A stretch of 64,000 nucleotides of DNA from Druceiella hillmani. Lineage: Eukaryota > Arthropoda > Insecta > Lepidoptera > Hepialidae. Every line of letters starts with the position of its first letter. Positions within the stretch are counted from its first letter, which is position 1. Below the pieces are notes generated by a model. That model searched no databases, was not told where the DNA came from, and saw only the letters and a program-made list of their open reading frames with translations. The DNA lies in assembly GCA_039881145.1 (NCBI GenBank), contig JAYKKI010000013.1:39079501-39143500 (forward strand). The letters run 5' to 3'. The translations under genes were made by a program, and so were the position numbers. Below are positions 1-14,254 of the stretch, piece after piece.

Positions 1-509
1 GGACATTGCCACCTTCAGTTATCATTTATTAAGGGATCTAAGTAACCAGTTAGAGGAAAAAAATTCGACCTTAAAGAAAATCTCTAAAACTACTTCGCAC
101 AGTTTTTTGAATCAAAGTTACCAGAAAAATAAAGCGATAATTCTAAATTTGACAGTTTTTGATATGTTCACAGTATTTTATGTATTACCTGGTATACACT
201 TTTACGCCTACCAAAAGTTAATACTTTCTTCCTAAACTTTTGTTAAATTATTTAAAAATATTGATATTATTTCTTAACCTATTGTTTAAAATATGTGCAC
301 AATATATTTTAAATATGGTTAATATATTTTAAATTGGTTCGAAAATTCAATACACATTTAAATATTTATATGTACCTAAATATGCATCGAACCTTGGTAG
401 TGTGAGTTTCACATACCAAGGTTCATAATTAAAATGTTTATAGTTTTATGATTATAACACCTTGAAGAATCAAACTTCAATACAAGGATCAACTCATATG
501 ATATATCAT

Positions 510-510
<1 letters not shown>

Positions 511-572
<62 letters not shown>
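511..572. repeat. (GT)n(AT)n microsatellite
   Basis: Five GT units pass directly into an AT run of about 50 bp with one T interruption near the end. Confidence 0.97.
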
Positions 573-1596
573 GCTCTCTACGTATTCACAATATTTTATT
601 AGGTAGGGTAATATCGCTATATAGTTAATTATTACTGGAATTTTCTGAAAAATGTTAAAATTAAATGTCGGTTAGGAAAACTACCATGAAAAGTTCATTA
701 GCAAACATTTAAATAAGTATCAAAGTATTCAGAATAAATAAAATTGTATGATGAGTTAGGTGATATGTAACTTATATATTGTAAAATGCATTTACATAAA
801 AACTTGAATTAAATTCTAGTAAAAAATATTGTGTACCGAAATTTCTTGTTCATTTCATACTTTTTAAGAATATTTATAATTGGGAAACAGAATATAGTAG
901 ACTTTTAACTCTTCTTGGGGTTTAAGGTTAAGTAGAATTAAAAGAGAATTCAGCTACTAAAAAAGAACTGGACCTTTCTTTCCATCAACGCTGTGACTGT
1001 CTTGTAACAATATTAGTATTGATCCAGTCTAATAAAATATAATTATAAAAGAAATAGACACTGGAACTTTCTTTTTTAATATAATGATCGTGGATATTTA
1101 AAGGGGTAGGATTTCACTCCTATCTCGTGGTTTTTGTACAAATAAACTAAACGGTTGTAATATAAGCACAGAAATTGACCACATATATTTTTGTTGTTCA
1201 AAAAATGGGTTAAAGGAGCTAAAATCAACATTTAAATTAAATCAGGTGTTTTATCACCATTCACTGTACTCATCGTGATGTGCGAATACTAAATTAAGAA
1301 TATAAATGAGCCGTGGTACAAAAGGGAATACTTCACATAAAAGCTAGACCGCTTAGATCTTAGAAATGCATGCTTCGTAACCTCAAAAAAAACAAAATGA
1401 AAGGATTTTAATACGTCTATTGCCCGGGTGTTAAACCCAGATGCTCATCCTTAATAATTGGATTTTTTTGTCAATTAAGCATTGCTAGCAGGTACAAGAT
1501 ACATTTTGATAAATAAGAATTTTTTAAATTCAAATTATTTTTATTCACGTAAGATACATTTTAGGGTTGTTTTTAGGATAATTAATTGGTCTACTA

Positions 1597-1597
1597 C

Positions 1598-1634
<37 letters not shown>

Positions 1635-1635
1635 G

Positions 1636-1722
<87 letters not shown>
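1597..1722. repeat. (AT)n microsatellite
   Basis: About 126 bp of TA repeats with scattered G and C interruptions (TATG, TAGA, TACA). Frames reading through it encode (Tyr-Ile)n and are not genes. Confidence 0.97.
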
Positions 1723-1724
<2 letters not shown>

Positions 1725-3297
1725 TATAATGGCTTGAAAACGTCAACGTCCATGTTTTGTTTGTACCTATATGCACTAACGACTTGTCTGGCTTATTAAA
1801 CGTTTGCTGATTAACTTTTTTAAAATACTTTTCCTCATCGAGATTTAATTTTAAATATTTTTCAGAGAATTTCAGTAATATTCAACTATACAGTGACATA
1901 CGAGTATAAAAAATAGCCGCGTGTTTTAGATTAAATGGATTAAATTTTGGATTAAAGTTTCATCCTTTAATTAAATTGTACTCATAAAACTATAAATATA
2001 TATTTTAACTGTTATGAATAATATGAGTAGTACTCGCACTACGACGGTCCGATACACATTTATGTACGTATAAATATTTAAGTGTGCGTAGTGTTTGTAG
2101 TAAACTATTTAAAAACATTAGAATTATCACTACATTTTTTCTTTTAAACTTCTAGAAACATTACGGGGGAGAGGAGATATAATTTTGTCGATATTTATAA
2201 CAATATGTCTAAAACTATCTAAGGTAATATTCTGAAAAAGAAGACAGTTTTGAAGAAAAAAGAACTGCAAATGATTTACTTATCCCCCCCTCCTTCTCAA
2301 TTAAATCTCCTACAAGAATATTTTTGACTTGGGGAGTCTGACGTAGTGACTGTTGAAAAATATGTGGACTAATGTACTTTAATCAAATCTCAAGTTTAAA
2401 ATTTTTATCTTGTATCATATAAATTATGATAATTGAGCTTTTTCATAGCAGCCTCGCAATAGATAAATTGAAATTGGAGAGGTTTAGTCTAATGATTCGA
2501 AATTTTAAGACCAGAAAGAAATATTGAATTCAATAAAAAGCTTAAAAGATATTTTTCCAAATCAACATGACAATTAAAATTTTATTCCCATTTAGTAAAA
2601 TCCATGCTAATACTATATTATATAATTAAATAACGTTAAAATCGTTATCATATTCTTCATTTCATTATAATTTTTCTGCAAAGAAATTTGGTAAGGATTT
2701 TTTTATATAATATGAATTACTTTGACAATAAATGAATGCAATCAAATGTCATCATATTACGATATTGGAAGAGTTTTAACCGCATTTAAAGCATTTAAAA
2801 GGGCCATTTCAGTATTATATGTCAACATCTAACAAATAACTTTGCCTCGTTAACGACTGTGGCAAGTACTTTCTTTTATTAGAAGCATAATTACGTCGTG
2901 AAACTGAAGAGAAACAAACCATTGTGCTTTTGCTGCCATTGGCACGCATCTCATTTAAATCTCTTAATGACATTATGGTTTGAGTGCTGCATTATGTGAA
3001 TGAATTATTATGAGTTTTGGTTTATGTTATGCGTTCGTGCTTTTATTTTCAGATATAAACAAGAGCATTGTTGTATTTTGTAAGAAACTTAATTTTCAAT
3101 ATTTGGGGAATAAAAACATAATGACCTCCGAGTCTTTTCTTTCATTAACTGAGTCTTATATTTGATCTTTAAACATTACACAAGTTGATCGTACTTCATT
3201 TACATTTTATTATACGTTTATCGATATGTTAGAAGTTAAGTATGTAATGAAAACAAAGCATTTATTATAACTGAATTACGTAAAATATACAATTGAA

Positions 3298-3366
3298 AGC
3301 AACAAAAATTTAATACATTCCTAAATTTAATACATTCCTGAAAGCAACAAAAATTTAATACATTCA
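3298..3366 (+). repeat. Local duplication of AGCAACAAAAATTTAATACATTC
   Basis: The block GCAACAAAAATTTAATACAT occurs at about 3,300 and again at about 3,344. A shorter third piece (AAATTTAATACATTCCT) lies between them. A small slippage-type event. Confidence 0.85.
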
Positions 3367-4723
3367 TTAAATAGAAACGACGGAAGATAAAAATATCAGT
3401 TTGGGTTAAAGATTTAATTTTGATATTTGAAAAAATTAAGGTAACTTGGAGATTTAATGTATGATTGAAGGCTACTATTAAATTACTGTTGAATATTACT
3501 TAAAGAATTAAACTGTAAATGGAGGCTACAATTAAACTACGTCTGACTATAACTATGAGAAAATATCGTACCACGTTCGTCACTGCTTTTTTTATAAATT
3601 TCATTCTGATGATTGTGCTGCAGGAACTATACACAGCACACATCAGAAAAAAATATTTATAACACGTTTAAAACCACTGCGAGATGATCGTTCCAGCGAT
3701 TCTCGAATGACGATTTTACGTTAAGATACCGACTTAAGGTGTGGTCGACTGGTTTAATTTTATGTCGACAAATTGGAACAAAAACATGAAGAGAAACTCA
3801 GGCCTCAATGTCTACTTTGGCTGTTTAATTTACAAATAGTAGTTGCAAATAAACATAATCAACAAAGAGTGGAGCAAAATTTATAAGATTTAGGAAATAT
3901 CTACCAATGTAGACTAAACGGCTGTGGATGAAAGTCGAAAGAAACTCAACAAAGTGATGGCCAAAACTAAAGCCCTATTAAAAACATAATGTTGTGTCGG
4001 TAATCATGGACTCCTATATTGGAGAATACATTCTAGTAACACAATTATTTCCGAAAAGGTTTATTGCTGTTTGCTTCAATATAAAGAATTTGAACTTGAT
4101 TTAGGTCCTTGAACTTGAACTTGATTTAGGATTTAGGGCTGAAGCTAATTTCTTACGGCAGACGAATAACTACCTTAATAAGAATTTTGAATTAATAAAA
4201 AAAATAAAATTGAATATAGGGAAACTCTGGGAGAATGTGGTGAAAAAAGGAAAAGGGATAAATCTCGGTGACAAAAATGACATATTTTATAATTAATTGC
4301 AAATGTCTGCGGTGCAATTATTTTGGCTTCATGCACTAAGTTCATAAAAAAACATACACAACTTTAATTGTCTTCCATGTTTTATTTTGCATATTGAATA
4401 TATTTAAAATCTGTAGGTTAAAACAGGATATGATTAATTTATTATGGAATCTGTCGACACAGTTTCAATAAATTGGAGGCAATAGTACATGTTTAGGTTA
4501 ACTTTTTGTTAATTTTATTCAAGAGAAAAATGTGGAAAATAGAATTCACTGAAGAGAAAAATTGTTACCGATAATATCGGATGACGTCAATAGTATTTTT
4601 TTCGTACAAAGTAACATTTTTTTTCCTCATTTATTTCGTTATGAATACTAAGAATCGTGCGGAACAATTCGCCAGTATTGGTTTTTTATCATTGCAAAGA
4701 CTTGACCGATTATAAAATATATG

Positions 4724-4726
<3 letters not shown>

Positions 4727-4774
<48 letters not shown>
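4727..4774. repeat. (AT)n microsatellite
   Basis: A pure TA run of about 48 bp in AT-rich DNA. Confidence 0.97.
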
Positions 4775-4775
<1 letters not shown>

Positions 4776-5829
4776 GAAAAATTTTAAAGAAAATAACATT
4801 ATCTCTATTAAATAAAATAGGGGAGTTATTATTTAGTTAAAGAAATTATTTAATAGTCGTGTGTATTGAACCGTTGTGTTAAAAGAAGTCTGATGATGAA
4901 GCACTATATTACTTGATTATTTTGTGAGTTAAAAAATTACATGCATAAAATATCGTAAGTAAATATCTTTGTATTGAAATTTCCTCAAATTTATAAACAC
5001 ATTCTAGCTATTTCCAAAGTCAAGAAGAACAAGTCAGCGGTATCAGACCTTGACCCAGTTTTATGTTAAATCGATGAATTAATATGAAACTAAATTAATG
5101 TATATATTGGACAGTACCATTATTTATTTTACTTAATGTTGTCAGCACTTTCACTATCTAATATGAAAGAAAAGATAGAATGTAAATATATACAAAATCA
5201 TCAAACACATTTCTCCAGAAATTTTGTATCAAACTTTACGCGTTCTTATTTTCCATAGTTTATTAGCAACGTGAAGTGGAACTTCAAATACACAAATTAT
5301 ATTGTATTTTCCATTAGATATAAAGAAAAGTACATTATTGTACAGTATTGCATTTTCTATTACATACAAATAAAAGTATACTTCAGTTTAATACTATTCG
5401 TAATATTGAAAATTTTCAAAATCGACTTGATTTCGCTGGCTGATAACAGTTTCTATCTGATCGACCGCAGGAATATTGCTTTATTAAAAAAATTGTTCCG
5501 ATTATTTCATTTTATTTTAGATATTCTTAATATCAAAGTTGTAGAAAATCTATTTGATTTCGAGAGTCAACGGAAAGTTCTATGTCGCTTCTTATCGCCC
5601 ACACTATACCACTACGACGTTGCTTCGTGAGAAAACTTTATTTAGATCAGAAAAATATTTTTTTTCATTTTTGATGATAATGCCGGGAGGAATGCTCTTC
5701 GGTGAAATGAAGATGTTCCGCTGGTCTTCTTTGTGGTGTTCGGATAAGAAATAAAGCTTACCATAATTATGAGGGCACATCTTAGATATCAAGTGTTTAC
5801 TACTTAAATTTGGAAACTTCGGCTCAAAT

Positions 5830-8660
5830 ACTAAAGAGGTAGTAGCTAACCCGAATGAATTATATACTATTGTGGCTACAGTTCAAGAGCTGAAAACAAT
5901 AATGTATTCAACCAATGCCCACATATAGAACAAACTTGTAGAACAATTGTATGAAAGAAGAATTCTGATCTCAAAAGAATAACTAAATTTTGGTTATCAA
6001 TGACGCTTTACTGAAATTATTCCAATTGTAAAAAATTATTGTCAACAGACTGTGTACTAAATACAGATGAAGTAGTTTATATAGGGGAATTTTTCACTCT
6101 CTAAATACACCGGATCTCCCATATTATAAGTTTGTATCACATATAAGTATGACTGTAATTTTGACCAACAATTTCAAGCTGGCAAATTATATAACAGCAA
6201 CAGGCTGAAATTCAAAACTCTACATTGCAATGTAGTTAAGGGCACTAGTTAGGATTATTTAAGGAAGAAACAGTGTTTTTTAGCATATTTCGGTGAAAGA
6301 TAATAATATTTCTTTTGAATTCCAAGACACTGCAGGTTCCCCTTAAAAATGGTGCGCCGTAAGGATAATTAAGTTGCAGGAAGGAACTTTAAAATTTACT
6401 TAATGATGGACTGTGGAAAATTTGATTAAAATCTCCTTCCCTGTATTACTACATAGTCGTGTTCAAGGTTCAATGTCATCGTGTGCCATAACACTTCCAT
6501 CTCAAATTAAGAATTAAATCTATGTCAATACTTTGGTAATATGGAAGTTTTCCATTTTCGGTTAACGTGCAATGTTTAGTTCAACTTGTGTGGTCAAACT
6601 CCTTTTCATCAGTATAGCAACGATCCCAAAAGACGCGACAATAAAGGCGTTGCAGCAAATTCTCGTTACTTTTGTGGAGAGCAAAATAATGAGATAAGTT
6701 TTATCGGGAACACTCGTTAATGAGTCCTAAATACTTTTCACCAACATCTTCATGGCTAGTACGTAGCAATGATTTTCCCTCAAGTATTCTCGGTTTTTAA
6801 TGTCTGTGGCTTGCTTGGTTATAGTTAGCCGTAACCATTTAGGGCTCGTTCATTCAATGTAAAAGACGTATCCTCAATTACTCAAAGAAATTGGCGAAGT
6901 AACTTTAGCATTAGGATGAGACACTTTCAGATTTAGCACTCCTCGTCTGCTAAGTAGATACTCTAAATATTCTTCCACATGACCCTAAATCTCACCTTTA
7001 AAGTTTCCTTCCAATAATTTCTTGAATACATGCCACAGATATTATTAACCTGATACTTGACAAAATAATGACAATTGATTTCTATAGTAACTGTAAAGTA
7101 ATTATTTATTTCTAGAATAAAAATTTTCATATTAATACGACAATCTATTATTATTCCTTCATACAAACTTTGAATCTACATTTCACGGTTTAGAATTTGA
7201 AATTTCTAAAATACCTCATATTACATGAGGAAAGTTTTCTCAAAACTTCACATTTTTAGAACCGATCGTTAAGGTTGTGCGTTGATATGCCTTTCAGTGT
7301 CCATTTTAAGGAAACTGATATCAAATACACTCGCTTTCACTTTTTTTTTGGAACATCTGTAAATAAAATAACACCAAATTAATGTGGTTTTAATGTTGAC
7401 AGTTACATTTGTGCATTTGTCCACTTTTTGGTATCAACTAATAAACTTATATTCTTATCTATGAAAGCTTACTTTACTGTCTCTATATTGAAATTGAAAT
7501 ATTTATCAAAGTTTAACCACAACGTTGCCTGTAGGATTCAGATATATCTCATAAATGCAAATGTGGGCCATTGATTCTACAGCATTAATTAGCCTTGTTC
7601 TTGTTCTTTCTTCTACGTTGGATATTTACACATATAGTTGAGTTATAATTAATGATTAACTAACTTATTAATTCCATCACTTCATTAAGAATATTTACCA
7701 CTTGACATACACTTATAATCTAAATTATTTTTACTCTTCTTCAATACGATAAAACGGTATGACGTACATACCATTTAGGAAAAATTGTGACAACCCAAAA
7801 AAGAAAAATTAAAGAAATTAATTAAAGGGATCACAGATGTCATTATCCCTTTAATCATGATAATTTTATTCTTTCTGATACAATTTACGAGATAAGAAGA
7901 TATAACATTTTTTTTCTTATACGCAAACTTTTAAATAAATTTTATAATTTTATTAACAAAACTTACATATCAACATTTGTATGGTTTAAGATAAATTTAT
8001 ATATCAAGCACATATTTTTTGCAACTCCGGAATATGTTCCTTGTGATTTCCGACAAAATGCCGAAATTTTCTTATATTGCTATATACATATGAGAAAATT
8101 CTAACTGGATTTTTTAACTAATATCTAATTATTGAGAGTATTTGTTATTATTTGGGTTTTGAATGTTTAATCTTCAATTCCAGTTAACGTTTCCGAAAAG
8201 AATTATGAAACCGTCAAGGAATCGCAGAATATTTAATTTCGTCCATTGATGTCATATTGGAGACTAATCCTAGTTTTTCATTATGTTCTCAAGTACAGTG
8301 ATAAATAATATAGGAAATAGCAACAGTTTTTTATTTAAATATCTTCAAATTTGAGGCACTACCGTTAATACGCATCATCGAACACATAGATTTTTTTGAT
8401 TATGCTCATTAACATTTTTCATAATTTTCCTATTATCTATTTTTTATATTTTTGACATTATACAATTTTTTTTAAAATTGCTACAATTTGAAGAATTTTA
8501 CTTAAAAAAGTTATTAAATATTAAAGATTTATTTATAACCTATATTACGAAACACATTTATTTTTTCCTTCAAAAAATTAATTAATAACTATATATGCCA
8601 AACTATTTGATTTTTAAACCTCGATTTGCAAAAAAAATTTTATAAAAATATAAAGCAAAT
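5830..8660 (+). repeat. Dispersed repeat, copy D1
   Basis: Diverged direct copy of 27,780-30,300. Shared landmarks include the 'aatgcccacat' / 'actgcccacat' start, 'atttcaagctggcaaa' / 'atttcaaggtggcaaa', the 'cccgttcattcaatgtaaaa' type block at about 6,845 and 28,831, 'aaatctcacctttaa' at about 6,987 and 28,972, and 'gaaagcttact' at about 7,463 and 29,604. No coding capacity is conserved between the copies. It ends near 8,660, where the sister copy runs into a different repeat. Confidence 0.75.
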
Positions 8661-11599
8661 TAAGCCGTCTTTAAGACATGATATTGAGTTTTCATTATTT
8701 TATCTTACCGTAAAACGTCGTATATAGTTAACGTAAACGTTATACATATGTTAAAGACGTTACTCTATACATAGACTTTTGCTTAAGAAAGCAAGACTAA
8801 TCAATCAGTCAAATTGAACGTTCGAGTTTAAAAATTTAATTAAGTTTTAAAATCGTTTTTTAGCATGGATTTTATATCGTATATATTATATAAGGAGATA
8901 AACTAGTTACCATAGTGAGAGTTTGGTCGATTATGAACTATAAAATTAAAAAAATCTGCAAATTTTTTTTCATTGCAAAATTTAAGTTATTTTTTTTGCG
9001 TTTCGTGAAATTGTTGATACTATAATAATCCTGTATACATATTAAACTAAAGAGTTTAATATGTATACAGGTTAATTACATAAAGAAATAATTGTTTTTA
9101 AACTTCAATAGCTTCTACAGAACATTAACTTGCATTTGTTATCCCCACCTGCGTGTCAGCAAAAATAATGCTATTGTCTAGCGGTAAGTTTGTTAACAAG
9201 TTAATGCGTGACCAATCAATCAACAGCCTCTTTACGTCCACTCTTAGATGTTGTCAGGTTTTTGCAACGCTAGGTGGGCAGCTTTTCAATCCCACTGCGT
9301 AGCTTCTTGCACCGGTGACACTGATGCCTGTCACTGGTCCGTGACATTCTAGTTACGCAAGGGTAACGTATGATATTTCTTTCCATTCTTATTTCGTAGG
9401 CCCTGTGTGCTATTCTATGCGTTCGAGTGGTACATTGCCTTTTTGTTATCTAAGTAAACATGCTGCTTTTTGATGTTTTTTTTTTCGTAATTATGAATGA
9501 CAAATACTTTTTTAATTTCCATGCGAAAACGGTAAATGCGAAAGATACAATCATGGGTAATTTTCAACAAAGTGTTTTGTTTTAGAAATCAGATTTTACC
9601 TTCAAGGGAGATGTAACTTTGAATTTTTTTTATTTGTAAATGTGTGATCTTTTAAGATATATTAATAAAAAAAAATAATTTAGGAACTTCCAGATAAATT
9701 AGTAACTATACGAGAAAATTAAATAAACCTAGAAAGGTTTCCGACTGCCTATACTACCGACTGCCTATGCGACATCCCGATTCCTGATAAAATTTACGAA
9801 ATGAATTCGAAATTTTAACTTTTATCTAATAGATTCTACTTTCGGTTAATTGAGATTTATATTGGGTAAATATTATAAATTAGAACAGTAACTACAACAA
9901 TTATATATTGGGTCTCAATAAGATCAGCGGGAGTTCGGGGTAGAAGTTTAAGTTTTTAATCCAGATCCGTATTAAGCAATCATTGTACGACGAATTTGAT
10001 TGTCAACTTCCTCTTTCCTCTCACTTGAGGTAAAATAACTTTGTACAAAAATTGGTTATGTTTTTATTCATATAGTAGTATTATAACAAACCCCTCACTA
10101 TTCACTATAATTTTGATATGACATTTTAAAATCGAAACCATCGGTACCGTAATTTAAATGATACGTGTTTCTTTCTTTCGTTTGTAAGTCTCATCTGGCC
10201 ATTTAATATCCAATATTGAATTCAATAGTATTTAGGCATTCTAAAATCGAAATTTGGATACTAAATATAATAATTCTTTAAGATATATGTCCTTAAAAAA
10301 ATTAAAGGAACGAACGCGATTAATATGGAACACAATATATCTAGTATTTTATTTCTCTCCGCAATTGTGTCAAAGCAGAGAAGTGCGAAGCTCTAGCTGA
10401 CAGAATTTGAATATTTTGTTTTTTAATGCACGTTGCTAAGGGAAATATAGAACCATGATGAATTTGACCAGAATAATGAAAATGTATTGCGAAATAATAT
10501 GTAATATCGAAATTAGGCTATGTCAAAATGAAGATTGATACGCAATGACTGTTTTTGAAATGATCGAAAGATAGTGGTTTTTTTTTAAATATTATAAGAT
10601 GTAGTACACATAGCGATATTACCAGTCCAGGAATATTAAGTGTAATAAAATTTAAATATAAGGTTCCTTTAAGGTAGTGGAAATATAGAGTATAGGAATT
10701 TACTTTGATTTTGTGATAGTTTAATCGCTTGATTATATCGTTCATCTATTCTCAATTAAAAAACTTTTAATTCTAAGTTATTTTTGAGGGTTTTAACGAA
10801 GGAGTAACTCAAACGAAAATAAATAGAAAAACTGATTTAATAAAGAAAATTATGCATAAGAATAAAGGGAAAATGGAGGAAGGTAGAGGAAAATGCGTGT
10901 TTGAACAAAAATGTCAAAAACTTGAACGTTTGTGAGGAGCATTAGGATTCGTAAAAATATTACAAAAAAATTTTAAATATTTCACGTTTTCTGCTCAGAA
11001 CTATCTTATTCGTATTCTGGCGATCTTCTGGAGGGTGATTGCCACCATCGGTAAATCATTTTGATTCCGAAGTTATATTACACTCCCGTATAACATTTTT
11101 TAGACAGGTCAAAAACCTTTTGGCAATTCGGGTAATTTATACAATTATATTTGTTGATTTTTTATTAACTACTTGTCAAAATATGTGTAGGAGTTAAAAA
11201 AAAGAGAAATAAAAAAAATTGGAGACGAAAAATCGCTAAAATAAATGCTTTTATTTGAAATCAGGAATAGAAACTAACGATATAAAAGAAATTATGACTG
11301 AATGTAAAATAAATCTGCAGTGTACGGTGTTCTAAGGCTATTGCCTAAATGACGTGCGGGAAATAGAGCTTATTTGTTTTCAATATTTTCTTTCAGTTTT
11401 TCTTATAACTTCTGATTTATTTACGGATAGTTGTAAATTTCACGTAGTTTTTGAATTAATGGGAATTTTAGAAATTGGGTACCGATTTTTTTGATATGAT
11501 TTGTCGCCCTAATTCATGAAAAGTAATATAATCAGTATAATCAGAAAAGTCATTTCTTTACGTGTATAACTTTATATATTACAATAAAAAAATTCCCTC
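8661..11599. other. Unassigned stretch between repeats
   Basis: Contains the hairpin at 9,030 and a less AT-rich block at about 9,170-9,440 with no readable protein. No gene is supported. The end of this stretch runs into the part related to the palindrome spacer. Confidence 0.55.
9030..9071. repeat. 19-bp perfect hairpin
   Basis: Perfect arms 9,030-9,048 and 9,053-9,071 (CCTGTATACATATTAAACT and its complement) around AAAG. No other copy of this place is recognisable in the window, so gain or loss cannot be judged. On RNA it would make a strong stem-loop. No T run follows it, so a terminator role is not supported. Confidence 0.93.
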
Positions 11600-12279
11600 T
11601 TAATCTTAAAACCTTGTTAATCTTTTTGTTTCGACTATTTTCTCAATTCGAATAGACACTTATTATTATTTTCTTTCTATTTTTCCATATATTTTCATGC
11701 TTAAACATTTAATATTACTTAGCACTGATGACTCAAAAGTCTTTGAATTAATTTTGACTAAAATCTGGCATATAACCTTATATAAAATGCATGATTATTT
11801 ATGAAGCTTTACAAAACACTTAAATTTTATATTTCCCTTGAATATTTCCCTTTATATAACCTTCATTAATTTCACATTAATTTTTGTCCTCTTATTAGTA
11901 ACGGAACTTTCAATACAAAATAGTTTTCTAAAAAAAATATTGGATATAAAAAAATAAGTTGTTAACACGTCATTTTATTTAAAAAAAGTAAACATTCTCT
12001 AGCGGAAGTTTTAAATTATATTCACGTATTTGGTTGATAAATTTAGCTAGAATAATAAAAATATTCTTAATAAATGTCTAGTTATAAATTCCTTCATATA
12101 TTTTGTGGTATATACATTTTTCTATTCAACAATGGCCTCGTGCACCATTAATAAAGACGGAGCCACTAATGATGTTCTATTCGCAATTATTAAAAACAAT
12201 CTACAATTTTTGTTTACTAAATCCTTTTTAAAGACTATTTACTTAAGATTGAAAATTATTAAGTAATTATACTAATAAA

Positions 12280-13085
12280 CGTTCTCCACAAGCTCACAAA
12301 CTATATAGACACGAGTATTTACCGTACATATAAATGCCGCTTGGGAATTAAAATTACCACTCCACGCAAATAATAATATTCCTTTCACAAACTGATACCA
12401 CAAATAACACAGCAGGTTTAACGCTTAATGGAAGTAAATAGCTGTTGAAAGTGAACGGCTTGAATTCGTTCGTCAGATGCTTCTCTTCGTCTCGTTCGTT
12501 CGTTCGTCTAGACGTTGATTGAAAATAATCGCATAATTTCACATACATAAAATTTTACCCCGAAAACGAATGGCGATAATTGAGCGTTGATTTATATTTC
12601 ATATCAGCTTATATCTATCCACCCTGGACGTGGTTGTTTATCAAGGTGCCTGGCCAAATACCGTTTTCAGCCTTCCATGTCCAGTGGTTTCCCATCAACT
12701 CTTGAAAGCCAATGGCTTAAAAGATACGGGACAAAGTCCATATACCTTTGGGCGTAGAATACGAGAATATAAATAACTATTACATACAAAAAACAAGAAA
12801 TTAAGCTCCTCAAAAGTTTTATTTTAGATCATCAATCAGAAAAATTAAAAAGTTTGTATTTTTTTGTGACAGTATTTTTCGTAATAGTTTCTGAATGCTA
12901 TTTATAAGGAACTCTTTGAACAAACAAAATGAAATAAAACGCAGATGTGTCTTGTTGTATTCTCTGTATAAAGATGTAATATATTAATCTTTGAAACTTG
13001 AAGAACCGACCAAGTCGTTAAGAAAAGCCACTTAAAACTCGTAAAGAACAAAAACGACATTCATTTGGCAACGACAGAATGAATG
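12280..13085 (+). repeat. Inverted repeat pair with 30,300-31,094 (copy 1)
   Basis: The reverse complement of 30,300-31,094 matches this segment at about 93% by eye. Landmarks are 'cgttctccacaagctcaca', the 'ccaccctggacgtggttg' block and 'accaagtcgttaagaaaagc'. The central 150 bp is markedly more GC-rich than its surroundings. The segment is also the start of unit U1, and a weaker relative lies at the inner ends of the large palindrome (40,320-40,700; 42,112-42,490). No open frame is conserved across the copies. Confidence 0.85.
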
Positions 13086-14254
13086 CCAATGTCACTTAAT
13101 AGTTTATTTTTAATTAATTCAGGTAATAGCAGGTAATTAGTAAAAAACAATCGTTGTTGATTATTTTTGTCGTTTGAATAAACCCATTACATATATATAT
13201 TGTTAAGATAATTTTGGTTTTGTGTTAAGGTTACAAATTGCATTTAATTTATTTCTCTTTCCATAGCAGTCAGATTTTTTCGATTGGGATGAAACTTGGT
13301 GTAAAAAATGCAGGAATGAAAATATGTATTAACTTAATACATCGGCAAAATTTTTTAATACTTCGAAAATGGCGGCAGTTGAAATGGAAAAAAATTGCTC
13401 AAGCTTATTCACCTTACAACCAGACTACACAAAATATAATTTGTCAAAATTAACTTTTAAAATACTGCAAATTTTGTGCAGAAAGTTACATATTTTTCAA
13501 TAAAAAGAAAGAGGATAATATGTTAATAATATTGATAAATTTTGTTATCGTCGCGATTTAGGTTAAATGTAGAAAAAACATTTATATATTATAAAATCTC
13601 ATAATGGTTTTATGTTCATATTTTTGTAATAGTATGTTAAAATAATGAAATATATTTACAGTATAATTAAATATCAATAAATGTTTATTAAATTGGTTCA
13701 AAATATTTATACGAGACGGTTATGTCTGTGCGATGAACCAACTCTCAGAATTGGGAACAATGAACTTGTGGAATAATTATCCTTTATATTAACTTGTCAC
13801 TGTACAAGTTTTACGAGGCAATTAGTATTCAAATAGGCAATTAAACTACTCAACAACTTTATGTCTTGTCTGCCATCAAACAAGCGCTGACTAAATTATT
13901 TCAAAGGACCGTTTAGATGGTAAATAGTTATTAGAATGAAAATTATTACTAATCAATATTTTCAATATTTCTAGAAAATTAATCTAAAATAAACTTTTCT
14001 GAAAAATAAATAGAATCCCTGGTCTATTTATTATGTGCTATTCAATTAACACCTCAGAAATATCGAACATTGGTAACGAATTACATTTTAAAATTTACCT
14101 TAAGAAAGGTTAAAATTTTAACGAGAGCTTTTCAAGATGATTCGGTATTTAATTTAAAATTATTTTAAAAGATTCATTTTTAACTTTGTGAGTATCTGTT
14201 TTCAACACATTAGCAATTCTAATTAATTAATAATTCCATATTAACTTTACAATT

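Larger units (their letters stand above)
1..5829. other. AT-rich stretch without recognised gene
   Basis: Apart from three microsatellites and the small duplication at about 3,300, I see no gene, tRNA or transposase motif. The largest open frame here (5,271-5,630, 119 codons, plus) is rich in Ile, Phe, Tyr and Leu, as expected from AT-rich non-coding DNA, and shows no domain. The stretch 3,590-4,010 is slightly more complex but matches nothing I recognise. Confidence 0.6.

Noticed and set aside
1482..1799. Open frame of 105 codons through an (AT)n tract
   Set aside because: The protein is mostly Tyr-Ile repeats from TATATA. The same artefact occurs at 21,070-21,348, 22,358-22,582, 23,018-23,353, 24,381-24,677 and 41,215-41,433.
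5271..5630. 119-codon frame, plus strand
   Set aside because: Composition is that of AT-rich random sequence (Ile, Phe, Tyr, Leu, Lys), with no domain and no conserved copy.
9030..9071. Perfect hairpin as a transcription terminator
   Set aside because: No T run follows the stem, no gene lies upstream, and this terminator type is bacterial.
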